This document shows positions 1-8,243 of a stretch of DNA of 64,000 bases, one piece after another (position 1 is the stretch's first letter; each line of letters starts with the position of its first letter). The translations under genes and the position numbers were made by a program. Source of the DNA: Williamsia sp. DF01-3 (GTDB lineage Bacteria > Actinomycetota > Actinomycetes > Mycobacteriales > Mycobacteriaceae); the NCBI RefSeq assembly GCF_023051145.1, contig NZ_JALKFS010000005.1, positions 4,109,733-4,173,732 on the forward strand. The letters are read 5' to 3'. Under the pieces are notes generated by a model that saw only the letters and a program-made list of their open reading frames with translations, had not been told where the DNA came from and did not search any database.

Positions 1-330
1 AACCTGACCGGCGCAGGCGAGGGCGACGACGAGGTGATCTCCGTGGACCTGGGACGGTTGCCCCATTCGGTCACCGGCCTGGTGTTCACCGTGAACTCCT
101 TCTCGGGCCAGCGATTCACCGACGTCGGACGGGCCTTCTGCAGGCTCGTCGATCACGGGACCGGCCAGGAAATGGTCCGATTCGAACTCTCCGACTCAGG
201 TCCCACCACCGGGGTACTGATGTGCAAGATGATCCGTGAACCATCTGGCTGGGTGATGACCGCGCTGGGCGAATACGCCGATGGAAAAACCGTGCGAAAG
301 ATGAAAAAGCCCGCCGCCGCGGCACTCTGA
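1..330 (+). CDS. TerD-family protein, C-terminal part (5' end outside window)
   Basis: The frame is open from the first base and gives 109 residues. It begins with a NLTGAGEGDDE segment followed by VISVDLGRLP, typical of the second half of the TerD/CABP fold, where the acidic GEGDDE loop helps bind calcium. The family is found in tellurite-resistance and general stress operons and acts in the cytoplasm. The usual TerD length is about 190 residues, so roughly the first 80 are missing. The basic tail (KTVRKMKKPAAAAL) is short. The next genes are small membrane stress-type proteins. The family call is confident; the substrate or process is unknown. Confidence 0.85.
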   Translation, partial: NLTGAGEGDDEVISVDLGRLPHSVTGLVFTVNSFSGQRFTDVGRAFCRLVDHGTGQEMVRFELSDSGPTTGVLMCKMIREPSGWVMTALGEYADGKTVRKMKKPAAAAL

Positions 331-463
331 AGGGTCACATCGTCTTTTGTTGTCCGGTTTGCTCACATGTTGCGCGGGGTAACCACCGTCTGTCCGTGAC
401 TCGCGGCTCGGTAGGTCGGCTGAGCTGATCACTGCGTCGCAGCCCGCAGTCAAAGGAGCAACG

Positions 464-859
464 ATGAATCAGCCCCCACCGACAGATCTCTCGACCGTCC
501 AGTTGATCGAACGCCTCTCCGAGCAGACCTCCACCCTCGTCAAGACAGAAGTGCGGAACGCACTCGATGAGGTGAAAACAAAAGGTACAAAACTCGGCAT
601 CGGCGTCGGCATCTCCGGAGCAGGTGCTCTGTTGCTGCTGTTCGGATTCGGAACACTCATCGCAGCGGCCGTCCTGGGGTTGGCCACCGCGGTGGATCCA
701 TGGCTCGCCGCACTCATCGTCGCGGCCGTACTGGTCGTCATCGGAGCGATCGCTGCCGCGATCGGCGCGTCTCGGGCCAAGAAAGCCGTCCCGCCGGCGC
801 CGCAGGCAACCGTGCACAGCATTCAGCGGGACATCAACACCGTGAGGGAGCATCTCTGA
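464..859 (+). CDS. Phage holin family / DUF1469-like membrane protein
   Basis: A 131-residue protein with an N-terminal amphipathic segment (about residues 1-45, with STLVKTEVRNALDEVKTKG) and two strongly hydrophobic helices (about 47-72 and 77-100), then a short basic tail. This matches the Actinobacterial holin superfamily III (Phage_holin_3_6, DUF1469), which despite its name is mostly chromosomal and of unknown function. The ATG is preceded by a good ribosome site (AAAGGAG, five bases upstream). The stop overlaps the ATG of the next gene (TGATG), so the three genes from here to 1421 are likely one operon. There are no phage genes nearby, so a lysis role is unlikely. Confidence 0.85.
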   Translation: MNQPPPTDLSTVQLIERLSEQTSTLVKTEVRNALDEVKTKGTKLGIGVGISGAGALLLLFGFGTLIAAAVLGLATAVDPWLAALIVAAVLVVIGAIAAAIGASRAKKAVPPAPQATVHSIQRDINTVREHL

Positions 860-1155
860 TGAGCGAACCGACGTCATCGGGCGCGACACCCGAACCCGGA
901 GCCACTGCGCCCACCGATGTGCCTCCGGTCGAGGAACAGCGCGCCGAGTTGGCCCAGACAGTGGACGCGCTGGCGCAGAAGTTCGATGTACCCACCCGCG
1001 TCAAAACGGCTGCCGCGGACACCGCGCACACCGCGCAGATCAAAGCCAAAGACAACCAGCAGGTCCTGGCGACCTCCGGCGCGATCGGGGCAGTGCTGCT
1101 CGTCCTGCTCGTGGTTGTCCGTCGTCGCCGTTCGAAGAAGAGGGAGATCGTATGA
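859..1155 (+). CDS. DUF3618 domain protein, single membrane span
   Basis: A 98-residue protein. An acidic proline-rich leader (1-25) is followed by the DUF3618 core EEQRAELAQTVDALAQKFDV, then one transmembrane helix (about 72-90) ending in a very basic RRRRSKKRE segment that fixes the orientation (C-terminus inside). The ATG overlaps the previous stop by one base, and its own stop overlaps the next ATG by four (ATGA). DUF3618 proteins recur beside holin-like DUF1469 and DUF4235 proteins in Actinobacteria, and the trio is usually read as a membrane-associated stress cassette. The biochemical function is unknown. Confidence 0.85.
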   Translation: MSEPTSSGATPEPGATAPTDVPPVEEQRAELAQTVDALAQKFDVPTRVKTAAADTAHTAQIKAKDNQQVLATSGAIGAVLLVLLVVVRRRRSKKREIV

Positions 1156-1421
1156 GCGCCGTGTCCAAAGCCGCCTACAAGCCGCTGTCGTTGGCCACAA
1201 GCGTCCTTGGCGGTGTCGCGGCGTCAGCCGCATTCGCTCAGGTCTGGAAGCGTCTGGGTAACGATGCCAAGGCGCCTGATCCCAAAGACCTCCAGAGGAG
1301 CAACACCGAAGTCTTGGTCGCCGCTGCACTGCAGGGTCTGATCTTTGGCCTCGTGAAAGCTGCGGTCGATCGGGCCGGTGCACGTGGCTACAAGGCGGTC
1401 ACCCACGAAGACCCATCCTGA
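1152..1421 (+). CDS. DUF4235 domain membrane protein
   Basis: An 89-residue protein matching DUF4235: an N-terminal hydrophobic helix with SLATSVLGGVAASAAFAQVWKR, a short PDPKDLQRSNTE linker and a second hydrophobic helix (AALQGLIFGLVKAAVDRAG). Last gene of the three-gene operon; translationally coupled to the preceding DUF3618 gene through a four-base overlap. A strong hairpin lies 50 bases downstream. Function unknown; location is the cytoplasmic membrane by hydrophobicity. Confidence 0.85.
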   Translation: MSAVSKAAYKPLSLATSVLGGVAASAAFAQVWKRLGNDAKAPDPKDLQRSNTEVLVAAALQGLIFGLVKAAVDRAGARGYKAVTHEDPS

Positions 1422-1470
1422 TCGAGGGCCCTTCGCCTCCGACTGGAACACCACCCCCGGATATAGCAAA

Positions 1471-1503
1471 AACCCGCGTTCTGCGTGATGCAGAACGCGG
1501 GTT
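1471..1503. terminator. Bidirectional intrinsic terminator between DUF4235 gene and tRNA-fMet
   Basis: Perfect 14-bp stem (AACCCGCGTTCTGC / GCAGAACGCGGGTT) with a five-base loop. On the minus strand, after the tRNA 3' end, it is followed by a run of T (complement of AAAAA at 1468-1472). It also ends the plus-strand operon. Confidence 0.85.
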
Positions 1504-1513
1504 CTTGTCTTCG

Positions 1514-1587
1514 TAGCGGGGACAGGATTTGAACCTGCGACCTCTGGGTTATGAGCCCAGCGAGCTACCGAGCTGCTCCACCCCGCG
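1514..1587 (-). tRNA. Initiator tRNA-fMet (CAT)
   Basis: The minus strand folds as a 74-nt tRNA: acceptor CGCGGGG/CCCCGCT with discriminator A, anticodon loop CTCATAA (CAT anticodon at 1551-1553), and T arm with GGTTCAAATCC. Two initiator hallmarks are visible: three consecutive G-C pairs in the anticodon stem (GGG/CCC) and an unpaired 1-72 position (C opposite U). The CCA end is not encoded. It is followed by the strong terminator at 1471-1503. Confidence 0.95.
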
Positions 1588-1600
1588 GCGGTGAACACAA

Positions 1601-1646
1601 CGTTACAGGCGGGCACCTGCGAAGTGCAAATCGCCCGCCTGTAACG
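1601..1646 (-). terminator. Intrinsic terminator-like hairpin after the UPF0182 gene
   Basis: Perfect 14-bp inverted repeat (CGTTACAGGCGGGC / GCCCGCCTGTAACG) with an 18-base loop, between the UPF0182 stop and the tRNA. There is no clear T-run. Confidence 0.7.
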
Positions 1647-1674
1647 CCGGTCACGCTTCTGAACTGGGCAAACG

Positions 1675-4656
1675 CTAGCCCGTCGGCAGATTCTCGTAAT
1701 CGCGCACCGCAGCCTGCAGATCCGTCTGTGCCTGACCGTAGGCGGTGAAGTTACCCGCCGACAGGGCCTGCTGCATGGCGGTCAGGGCATCGTCCATCCG
1801 CTTCACGATCGCATCTCGTTGGGGCGACGGCGGGACCGCGGACTGGCCGTCGGCCGGCGGCGGCGTCGGGGTCTGTCCCTGCTGCGGTTGAGTACCCGGC
1901 TGCACCACAGGCGCGCTTTCAGCCCCCGGGATCTGCGTCACGGAGGACGGATCGATCCCGACACCTGCGAGCGCTGCCGCGACGGTGGGCGCATAACCCA
2001 CCCGAGGCGGCTGGCCGCTGCTGTCGTCGTACCGCACGATCACACGGACCAGGCGCGGGAACGTACCCGCTGTCGACTTCGCCTGCGCGTACATCGGCAC
2101 CACGTTCAGGACCCCGTTGTTGCCGACCGGCAAAGTCAGCAGATTGCCGAAGGTGACATCCGCTGTGTTCTCGAGGTTCTTGCGGCTCTCTGCTACGCGG
2201 GTGTCGGTCTCCATTGCGCTGAAGACCTGTTTGGGACCTTCACGCTGGGTGTTCGGCGGGAGATTCTTGATGGTGATCTGACCGTAGTTCTCCGGGTCGG
2301 AGGACACGGTCACGTATGCCGCCAAGAACTCCTGCTTCAGGACGTTGAAGACTGACGTCAGCTGGAACGACGGCCTCTTCGTCTCAGGATCGGACGCGAC
2401 AAAGTAGTACGGCGGCTGATCGAGCCCCCGGGTGACCGCAGCGCTGTCCGTCGGATCGGCAGGCACCGACCAGAAGGCGTCTCCCTGGAAGAACGTCTGC
2501 GGGTTGGTCACGTGGTACTTCGTCAGCAGCTGACGCTGGATCTTGAACAGATCCTCCGGGTAACGCACGTGGTCGCGCAGGTCTGCGTTCTCCGCATTGT
2601 CGAACTCCGCGCGCGACTTCACCGAATCGGGAAACACCTTCATCCAGGTCTTCAGGACAGGATCCTTGTCGTCGAACTGGTAGAGCGTGACCTCGCCCGA
2701 GTAGGCGTCCACGGTGGCCTTCACCGAGTTGCGGACATACGAGACCTGCCGGTTGACCTGAGTGCGTCCCGTTTGGCCCTGATTGAGCTGCTGTGCATCG
2801 GTGGTCGCATCTTCGAGTGACGTCTTCTGCGCGTAGGGGAATGCGTCGAGAGTGGTGTACCCGTCGACGATCCACTTGACCGAGCCGTCGGACATCACGG
2901 CCGGATAGGTCTTCGAGTCGACGGTCAACCAAGGTGCGGCCTTCTTGACACGGTCACGAGGATCACGGTTGTAGATGATCTTCGACTCTTCGTTGATGGC
3001 CCCCGAGAGCAGCAGGTTGCGCTCGGTGTACTTGACTGCGTAGGCAAATCGGTTGAACCAGTTGGACAGCGGCACACCGGCATCACCCTGGTAGGTGTAC
3101 TTGGGTGTGTCCGCGGTGTCGAACTCCCGCGGCTCACCGTTGTTGCCGACGATCGCGTAGTCGGGATTCACCTTGGAGATCAGTTCACCGAAGTAGATAC
3201 GGGGCTGCGTCACCTTGATGGGCGCGTTCGCCTTGTATTCGTCGGTCTGATAATTACTCAGGTCACTGACGTTGAAGACGGGCTCACCGCCACCGTTGAC
3301 ATCACTCTCACTGGAGACGGCTTCGTTCACGGTGTTGGCGGGAGCGGCGATGAAACCGTTGCCGTGGGTGTAGACGGTGTGCTTGTTGAGCCAGTTCTGC
3401 TGGTTCGCCTCGAACCTGGTCGGGTCGAGTTCCCTTGCGGCGACCACGAAGTCACGCATCTCGCCGTCGACCGTGTAACGGTCGAGGGCAAGTTGGGACG
3501 GGAAGCCGTAGAAGTTCTGCTGCCGCTTGAGCTGAGCGAAGGCCGGCGACACGATGTTGGGATCGAGGAGCCGGATGTTCGACAGGGTCGGTGCGTCGGC
3601 GTCGACCTGATCGGCATTGGCCGGTTCACCGGTCCAGTTCGCCTGGGTCTTCACCCTGTCGTCACCGATTCCGTAGGCCGCCTTGGTGGCCTCGATGTTC
3701 CGGTTGATGAACTCGGCTTCCTTCTCGGCCGCGTTGGGCTTCACCGAGAACTGCTCCATGGCAGCGGGCCAGCCCACGCCGATGACCAACGCCGACAACA
3801 ACATCATGGCGGTGGCCAGGGCAGGGATACGAAGGTCGCGAAGGACCACACCGGCGAAGAACGCCAACGCACAGATGATGGCGATCGCCATGAGGATCAA
3901 TTTCGACGGCAGCACCGCGTTGATGTCGGTGTAGCTGGCGCCATTGAAGATCTCTTGCTTACGGGTGCTGCTCAGCAGCGTGTACCGGTCGAGCCAGTAC
4001 GCGATGGCCTTGAGCAACAAGAAGGTACCGGCGATGACCGCCAACTGGATTCGTGCCGCGTTGGTCAGCGTTCCGCCGCGTCCGGCGAGACGGATCCCGC
4101 CGAAGATGTAGTGGGTCACCAAACTGACGACAAACGCGATCACCACGACGACGAACAGGTAGTTCAGCACGAAGCGATAGAACGGGAGATCAAACGCGTA
4201 GAAGCCGACATCGAGGCCGAACTCCGGATCCTTGCTGCCAAAGCTCTCACCGTTGAGGAACATCTGCACGGTGGACCACGAGCCCTGCGCGACCAGGCCC
4301 GCAAGAAGTCCGACCAGCAACGTCGGGATGATGGCAAACCACCGGATGCGGCTCATCACCACGGTGCGGTAACGCGCGATCGGATCGCCTGGCCCACTCG
4401 TCGGAACGAACACCGGCCGACTGCGATAGGCGAGCCACAACGCACCGAAGATGATCAGTCCGGCAATGGCGCCGCAGATCCCGAACAGCGCGATGCGCGT
4501 CCAGATGATCTTGCTGAACACCGAGCTGTAGCCGATGTCCTTGAACCACAACCAGTCGGTGTAGATGGTGATGAGCCTCGGCCCCACCAGCAACACCACC
4601 AGAACGATGACGGCAGTGGCGATGAGCGCCTTGCTTCGCCGCGACAACGTCGGCAT
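1675..4656 (-). CDS. UPF0182 family integral membrane protein (Rv3193c-like)
   Basis: A 993-residue protein of the UPF0182 family. Seven hydrophobic helices lie in the first third (for example ALIATAVIVLVVLLVG and LFVVVVIAFVVSLVTHYIF), followed by a large soluble domain of about 600 residues and a proline/glutamine-rich linker (PGTQPQQGQTPTPPP) near the C-terminus. I chose the ATG encoding MPTLSRRSKALIATA because it starts just before the first helix and gives the usual family length; the frame stays open 26 codons further upstream. Function is unknown in the family. It lies next to a membrane-anchored Lon-like protease and a zincin, the same order as in M. tuberculosis. Confidence 0.93.
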   Translation of the reverse strand: MPTLSRRSKALIATAVIVLVVLLVGPRLITIYTDWLWFKDIGYSSVFSKIIWTRIALFGICGAIAGLIIFGALWLAYRSRPVFVPTSGPGDPIARYRTVVMSRIRWFAIIPTLLVGLLAGLVAQGSWSTVQMFLNGESFGSKDPEFGLDVGFYAFDLPFYRFVLNYLFVVVVIAFVVSLVTHYIFGGIRLAGRGGTLTNAARIQLAVIAGTFLLLKAIAYWLDRYTLLSSTRKQEIFNGASYTDINAVLPSKLILMAIAIICALAFFAGVVLRDLRIPALATAMMLLSALVIGVGWPAAMEQFSVKPNAAEKEAEFINRNIEATKAAYGIGDDRVKTQANWTGEPANADQVDADAPTLSNIRLLDPNIVSPAFAQLKRQQNFYGFPSQLALDRYTVDGEMRDFVVAARELDPTRFEANQQNWLNKHTVYTHGNGFIAAPANTVNEAVSSESDVNGGGEPVFNVSDLSNYQTDEYKANAPIKVTQPRIYFGELISKVNPDYAIVGNNGEPREFDTADTPKYTYQGDAGVPLSNWFNRFAYAVKYTERNLLLSGAINEESKIIYNRDPRDRVKKAAPWLTVDSKTYPAVMSDGSVKWIVDGYTTLDAFPYAQKTSLEDATTDAQQLNQGQTGRTQVNRQVSYVRNSVKATVDAYSGEVTLYQFDDKDPVLKTWMKVFPDSVKSRAEFDNAENADLRDHVRYPEDLFKIQRQLLTKYHVTNPQTFFQGDAFWSVPADPTDSAAVTRGLDQPPYYFVASDPETKRPSFQLTSVFNVLKQEFLAAYVTVSSDPENYGQITIKNLPPNTQREGPKQVFSAMETDTRVAESRKNLENTADVTFGNLLTLPVGNNGVLNVVPMYAQAKSTAGTFPRLVRVIVRYDDSSGQPPRVGYAPTVAAALAGVGIDPSSVTQIPGAESAPVVQPGTQPQQGQTPTPPPADGQSAVPPSPQRDAIVKRMDDALTAMQQALSAGNFTAYGQAQTDLQAAVRDYENLPTG

Positions 4657-4966
4657 TGCTGCCGGACCCCGGATTCCCACGTGTTCTACTCCAACTTTTA
4701 TGCCGGGGGCACCGCACCCGGTCTTGACCAACACTTTACTTTGCGGCGCCCCGCTGCCTCGCTGAGCGTTGAAAGCCGAGAGAGTGGCCGGTATCGGCTC
4801 CTCTACTCCGCATTACTTAGAACAGTACCGATCGCAGCTGTGAACCGTCTTGTGCGTGCATGGCGTTGCTCACCGGCGGATGAAGACGTGGGTGCGAACC
4901 CCGCTGACAGGTGTGTTCGAACGGATCACTCGCCGCATACGGAGCCGTAGATGTCACTATTGTCCG
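4657..4966. other. Divergent intergenic region, no gene seen
   Basis: About 310 bp between the divergent UPF0182 and PPA1309 genes. It should hold both promoters. A CACTAT hexamer at 4955-4960 ends six bases before the GTG at 4967, compatible with a leaderless PPA1309 transcript. I see no RNA gene, repeat or convincing small coding frame. Confidence 0.5.
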
Positions 4967-5572
4967 GTGACCGATCCGCAGCCGCCCGTCCTCTCCCCCG
5001 ACGCCCTGGGAAGCGCGATCCGTGAAGTCGTGGAGTTCGTCGATGCCGCCGGCTGGGGTCAGCCGCCGCAGCTGTTCGCGCTCGTACCCACCGCGTTGCT
5101 GGCAGACACCCAACCGGACTGGGTCGACGACCACGACACATCCGAGCTCACGCTCATCGAACAGGCCCCGCTGCCCGTGTCGCCCGACAGTGGCATGGCC
5201 GAACTCGAGCATGTTCTGGCCACCACCAGCTGGCCACCGGACGTCGAAGGGTGCGCCCTGGTCCAAGAGATCATCGTGTTGCCACCGGAGGCCCAGAGCG
5301 ATCTGGACGAGGCACTGGGCCCGCTGCTCACCGACCCCGACGCTGCCGACCACGCTGCGCGCAGCGCCGCCGAAGCGCATCCGGAGAGTCGCGGGGCGCG
5401 TCTGGCCGCAGCGGTACTGCGTGACGGACGGGCATTGAGCCTCCTGCAGCTCGCTCCGGGCACAGAAGATGATCCCGACGCCCCGATCGAATTGCTACAA
5501 CATCCCGAGTTGGCGCCCAGCCTCCTGGCCGCTCTCGCCGGGACACTGGAGAACACCCCGCCGGAGGAATAG
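4967..5572 (+). CDS. PPA1309 family protein
   Basis: A 201-residue acidic protein with the PPA1309-family pattern: LSPDALGSAIREVVEFVDAAG at the start, PQLFALVPTALLA, then EGCALVQEIIVLPP and a C-terminal SRGARLAAAVLRDGRALSLLQL segment. No membrane span or catalytic motif is apparent, and the function is unknown. The GTG start (VTDPQPPVLSP) is preferred over longer in-frame starts because the extra residues are arginine-rich and unlike the family. No Shine-Dalgarno is visible, so it may be leaderless. Convergent with the downstream protease gene. Confidence 0.85.
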   Translation: MTDPQPPVLSPDALGSAIREVVEFVDAAGWGQPPQLFALVPTALLADTQPDWVDDHDTSELTLIEQAPLPVSPDSGMAELEHVLATTSWPPDVEGCALVQEIIVLPPEAQSDLDEALGPLLTDPDAADHAARSAAEAHPESRGARLAAAVLRDGRALSLLQLAPGTEDDPDAPIELLQHPELAPSLLAALAGTLENTPPEE

Positions 5573-5573
5573 T

Positions 5574-5591
5574 CGGACGAACAGTCGTCCG
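5574..5591. terminator. Short hairpin between convergent genes
   Basis: CGGACGA-ACAG-TCGTCCG, a 7-bp perfect stem with a tetraloop in the 37-bp gap between convergent stops; a probable shared terminator. Confidence 0.5.
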
Positions 5592-5609
5592 GGCGGGCCG
5601 CGTCGGAGG

Positions 5610-6677
5610 TCAGCAACCCGGTGGCGTACGACCCGCTTCGAGTTCCTTCAATCCGTCGACGGCGTTCTGCAATGTGTCGACCTTGACCAGGGTCAGACCG
5701 TCCGGTGTGTCCGATTTCGCCTCGGCACAATTGCCGGACGGGACCAGAAATGCTTCGGCGCCCGCATCTTTCGCGGCCCGCATCTTGTGTGTGATGCCGC
5801 CGATCTCGCCCACGTCCCCATCCGGGGTGATCGTCCCGGTGCCGGCGATGAAGTCGCCGCCGGTGAGCTCTCCGGGACTCAACTTGTCGATCACGGCCAA
5901 AGTCAGCATCAATCCGGCCGACGGTCCGCCGATGTCACCGACGTTGAAATCCACGTCGAGCCCGGGGTCGCCGTTCTCCTCGGCGAGCGTGATGCCGAGG
6001 ATCCCCTTCGACTCGTCGTCGGGATTGGCACCCAGGGTCACCCGCGCCGTGACCGGTTTTCCGTCGCGAAGGACGTCGAGTGTCACCTCGGTACCGGGGG
6101 CGAACCGGCCGAGCTCCGCCCGCAGGGCGTTCGGGTCTTCGACAGCCACTCCGTTGACCGCGACGATGTCGTCGCCCGGTTCGAGCTTGCCCGCCGACGG
6201 TCCGTTGTCGTCGACACCACCGACCACCTGTTCCACCGGCCGCCCCAGATAGTTCAGTGCGGCAAGCGTCGCGGAGTTCTCCGAGCCGGTCATCTGCTGC
6301 TTGTTCTCTGCGTCCACCTCGTCGTTGGACTTGCCCGGCGGGTACACCCGGTCGCGCGGCTGCAGCTCATCGTCGCCGGAGAACCAGAATCCCATCGCCT
6401 GGAACAGCGTCAGGTTGTCGGTCACCGAGACGGTGGTCAGGTTGAGGTTGCCCGTCGTCGGGTCGGTCTGCGTCCCACCGATCGCGACGACATCGATCAT
6501 CTCGCCGTTCGATCCGTCTTTCAGCTGGCCCAGCGTGTTGACCGTCGGACCCGGTCCCAGTGCCACGTAGGGCACCTTCACCAGCGTTCCCAGCAAGACG
6601 AACGCAACCAGGAACGCCAACGCCACCAGCAACGTGGTGACCCGCCGGTATTCCGGGGCAACTCTGAGGGACTGCAT
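5610..6677 (-). CDS. Membrane-anchored PDZ/Lon-like serine protease (YlbL family, Rv3194c-like)
   Basis: A 355-residue protein: one N-terminal transmembrane helix (about 13-37), a PDZ domain in the middle (PVEQVVGGVDDNGPSAGKLEPG, EPGDDIVAVNGV) and a C-terminal S16 (Lon-type) proteolytic domain. The Ser-Lys dyad is visible: Ser in GGPSAGLMLTLA and Lys in GGITHKMRAAKDAGA. The active domain is expected outside the membrane. The start is the ATG of MQSLRVAPEYRR; a GTG two codons upstream (GTG AAA ATG) is an alternative. It runs divergently from the zincin gene, with 91 bp between starts. Specific substrates are unknown. Confidence 0.9.
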   Translation of the reverse strand: MQSLRVAPEYRRVTTLLVALAFLVAFVLLGTLVKVPYVALGPGPTVNTLGQLKDGSNGEMIDVVAIGGTQTDPTTGNLNLTTVSVTDNLTLFQAMGFWFSGDDELQPRDRVYPPGKSNDEVDAENKQQMTGSENSATLAALNYLGRPVEQVVGGVDDNGPSAGKLEPGDDIVAVNGVAVEDPNALRAELGRFAPGTEVTLDVLRDGKPVTARVTLGANPDDESKGILGITLAEENGDPGLDVDFNVGDIGGPSAGLMLTLAVIDKLSPGELTGGDFIAGTGTITPDGDVGEIGGITHKMRAAKDAGAEAFLVPSGNCAEAKSDTPDGLTLVKVDTLQNAVDGLKELEAGRTPPGC

Positions 6678-6768
6678 TTTCACCAGGCCCAGCGTAGAGG
6701 GTGACCGTTCGCCGAGAGCGGATGGATTCGCAGGAGGATCCGGGCTGATGCGCCGGTACCGTAGAGGT

Positions 6769-8139
6769 ATGAATGACTTGCCTTTCGGTTTCTCTCCTTC
6801 GTCCGGCGACGACGGGGACGGTGACGAGCGCGGCAAGAAACCCGGCGATTTCGATCCCAATCAGCTCGGGCAGATGCTCTCGCAGCTCGGGCAGATGCTG
6901 TCCGGTATGGGAGCCGGAATGGGCACGGGCGGCGGTGGCGAGCCGGTCAACTACCAGGTGGCGACCTCGCTGGCCCGCCAGCAGATCGGCAAACACACCC
7001 CGGTCAGCGACCGGGAGACGTCCGCGGTCACCGATTCAGTCCGGTTGGCCGAGGTGTGGCTCGATGCCGTGACCACACTGCCCGCGGGAGTCACCACCAC
7101 CGAGGCATGGACGCCGGTGGACTGGCTCGAGAAGACGCTGCCGGTGTGGAAGACGTTGTGCAATCCGGTCGCCGAGCAGATGGCGACCACCTGGTCCAAG
7201 AACCTGCCGGAAGAAGCTCGAGATTTTGCCGGCCCCATGCTCGGCATGGTCACCCAGATGGGTGGGATGGCCTTCGGAACCCAGCTCGGGCAGGGCCTGG
7301 GCCAGCTCGCGAAGGAAGTACTGACGTCCAGCGATGTCGGCTTGCCACTGGCTCCCACCGGAACGGCTGTGCTGCTCCCCGAGGCGATCGCCGCGTTCAG
7401 CGAGGGCCTGGAACAGCCCAGCCAGGAGATCATCGTGTTCTTGGCGGCGCGCGAGGCCGCCCATGTGCGGTTGTTCTCGCACGTCCCGTGGCTCCGCCAA
7501 CGCCTGCTGGCGACCGTCGAGGAGTACGCCCGCGGGATCTCCATCGACTTCTCCGGCATCCAGGACGCCGCGGCGGGCATCGATCCGGCCCAGCTGCTGT
7601 CCGATCCGAGCAAGCTCCAAGACCTCCTCGGCGGCGGCGCGGCGTTCGAACCGAAGACCAGCCCCGCTCAGGAACACGCCCTTGCCCGCCTGGAGACGCT
7701 CTTGGCTCTCATCGAGGGCTGGGTCGAAACCGTTGTCTCCCAAGCTCTCCACGACCGGATTCCGTCGGTGGGCGCACTCACCGAGACGATGCGCAGGCGA
7801 CGGGCCACCGGTGGACCGGCCGAGGAGACCTTCGCCACCCTCATCGGACTCGAACTACGCCCGCGCAAGTTGCGCGAAGCCGCCGACCTCTGGCGCAAAC
7901 TGCTGGAGTCGTCGGACGTGACCACACGCGATGGCGTGTGGGCGCACCCCGACCTGGTTCCCGACGCCGACGACCTCGACCATCCGGCGGCCTTCATCGA
8001 CCGGGTGATCGGCGGTGGAGTGGACGCGTTCGACGACCCGATCGCCCAACTCGAGAAGACCATCGCGGACGAGGCCAAACGTGCCGAGAAGCGCCCGCCC
8101 ACCGACGACGAGGACGATCAGAAGTCGCCAGGCGCCTGA
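6769..8139 (+). CDS. Zinc-dependent metalloprotease of the DUF2342/zincin_2 family (Rv3195-like)
   Basis: A 456-residue protein matching DUF2342 (zincin_2). The N-terminus is glycine/methionine-rich and low-complexity (QLGQMLSQLGQMLSGMGAG), followed by an all-helical body. The putative metal site is in FLAAREAAHVRLFSHVPWL, where ExxH replaces the full HExxH. The C-terminal tail is charged (KRPPTDDEDDQKSPGA). The ATG at MNDLPFGFSPSSG is used; the frame upstream overlaps the divergent promoter region. Members are sometimes annotated as F420-associated hydrolases on context only. Its constant neighbours are the E1-like and ABC1 kinase genes. Confidence 0.88.
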   Translation: MNDLPFGFSPSSGDDGDGDERGKKPGDFDPNQLGQMLSQLGQMLSGMGAGMGTGGGGEPVNYQVATSLARQQIGKHTPVSDRETSAVTDSVRLAEVWLDAVTTLPAGVTTTEAWTPVDWLEKTLPVWKTLCNPVAEQMATTWSKNLPEEARDFAGPMLGMVTQMGGMAFGTQLGQGLGQLAKEVLTSSDVGLPLAPTGTAVLLPEAIAAFSEGLEQPSQEIIVFLAAREAAHVRLFSHVPWLRQRLLATVEEYARGISIDFSGIQDAAAGIDPAQLLSDPSKLQDLLGGGAAFEPKTSPAQEHALARLETLLALIEGWVETVVSQALHDRIPSVGALTETMRRRRATGGPAEETFATLIGLELRPRKLREAADLWRKLLESSDVTTRDGVWAHPDLVPDADDLDHPAAFIDRVIGGGVDAFDDPIAQLEKTIADEAKRAEKRPPTDDEDDQKSPGA

Positions 8140-8243
8140 GTTTTCTACCGGGACGCATACGTCCTGCTCGAGCTGCATTTCGCCCTGTGGATAACTGACG
8201 TCAGCGGGCGTCGGTCCCCACGTCGCGGTGGTTGAGTGGCGGC

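Noticed and set aside
464-1421. Holin-like gene as sign of a prophage
   Set aside because: No integrase, capsid or lysin genes nearby; DUF1469 proteins are mostly chromosomal.
3364-4950. 528-codon open frame on the plus strand
   Set aside because: Antisense to the UPF0182 gene, low-complexity His/Arg/Asp-rich translation typical of a high-GC shadow frame.
8186-8194. Perfect DnaA-box sequence (TGTGGATAA) between the zincin and E1-like genes
   Set aside because: Single copy in a short gap, no cluster of boxes, no dnaA or dnaN nearby. Chance or a minor DnaA site at most.
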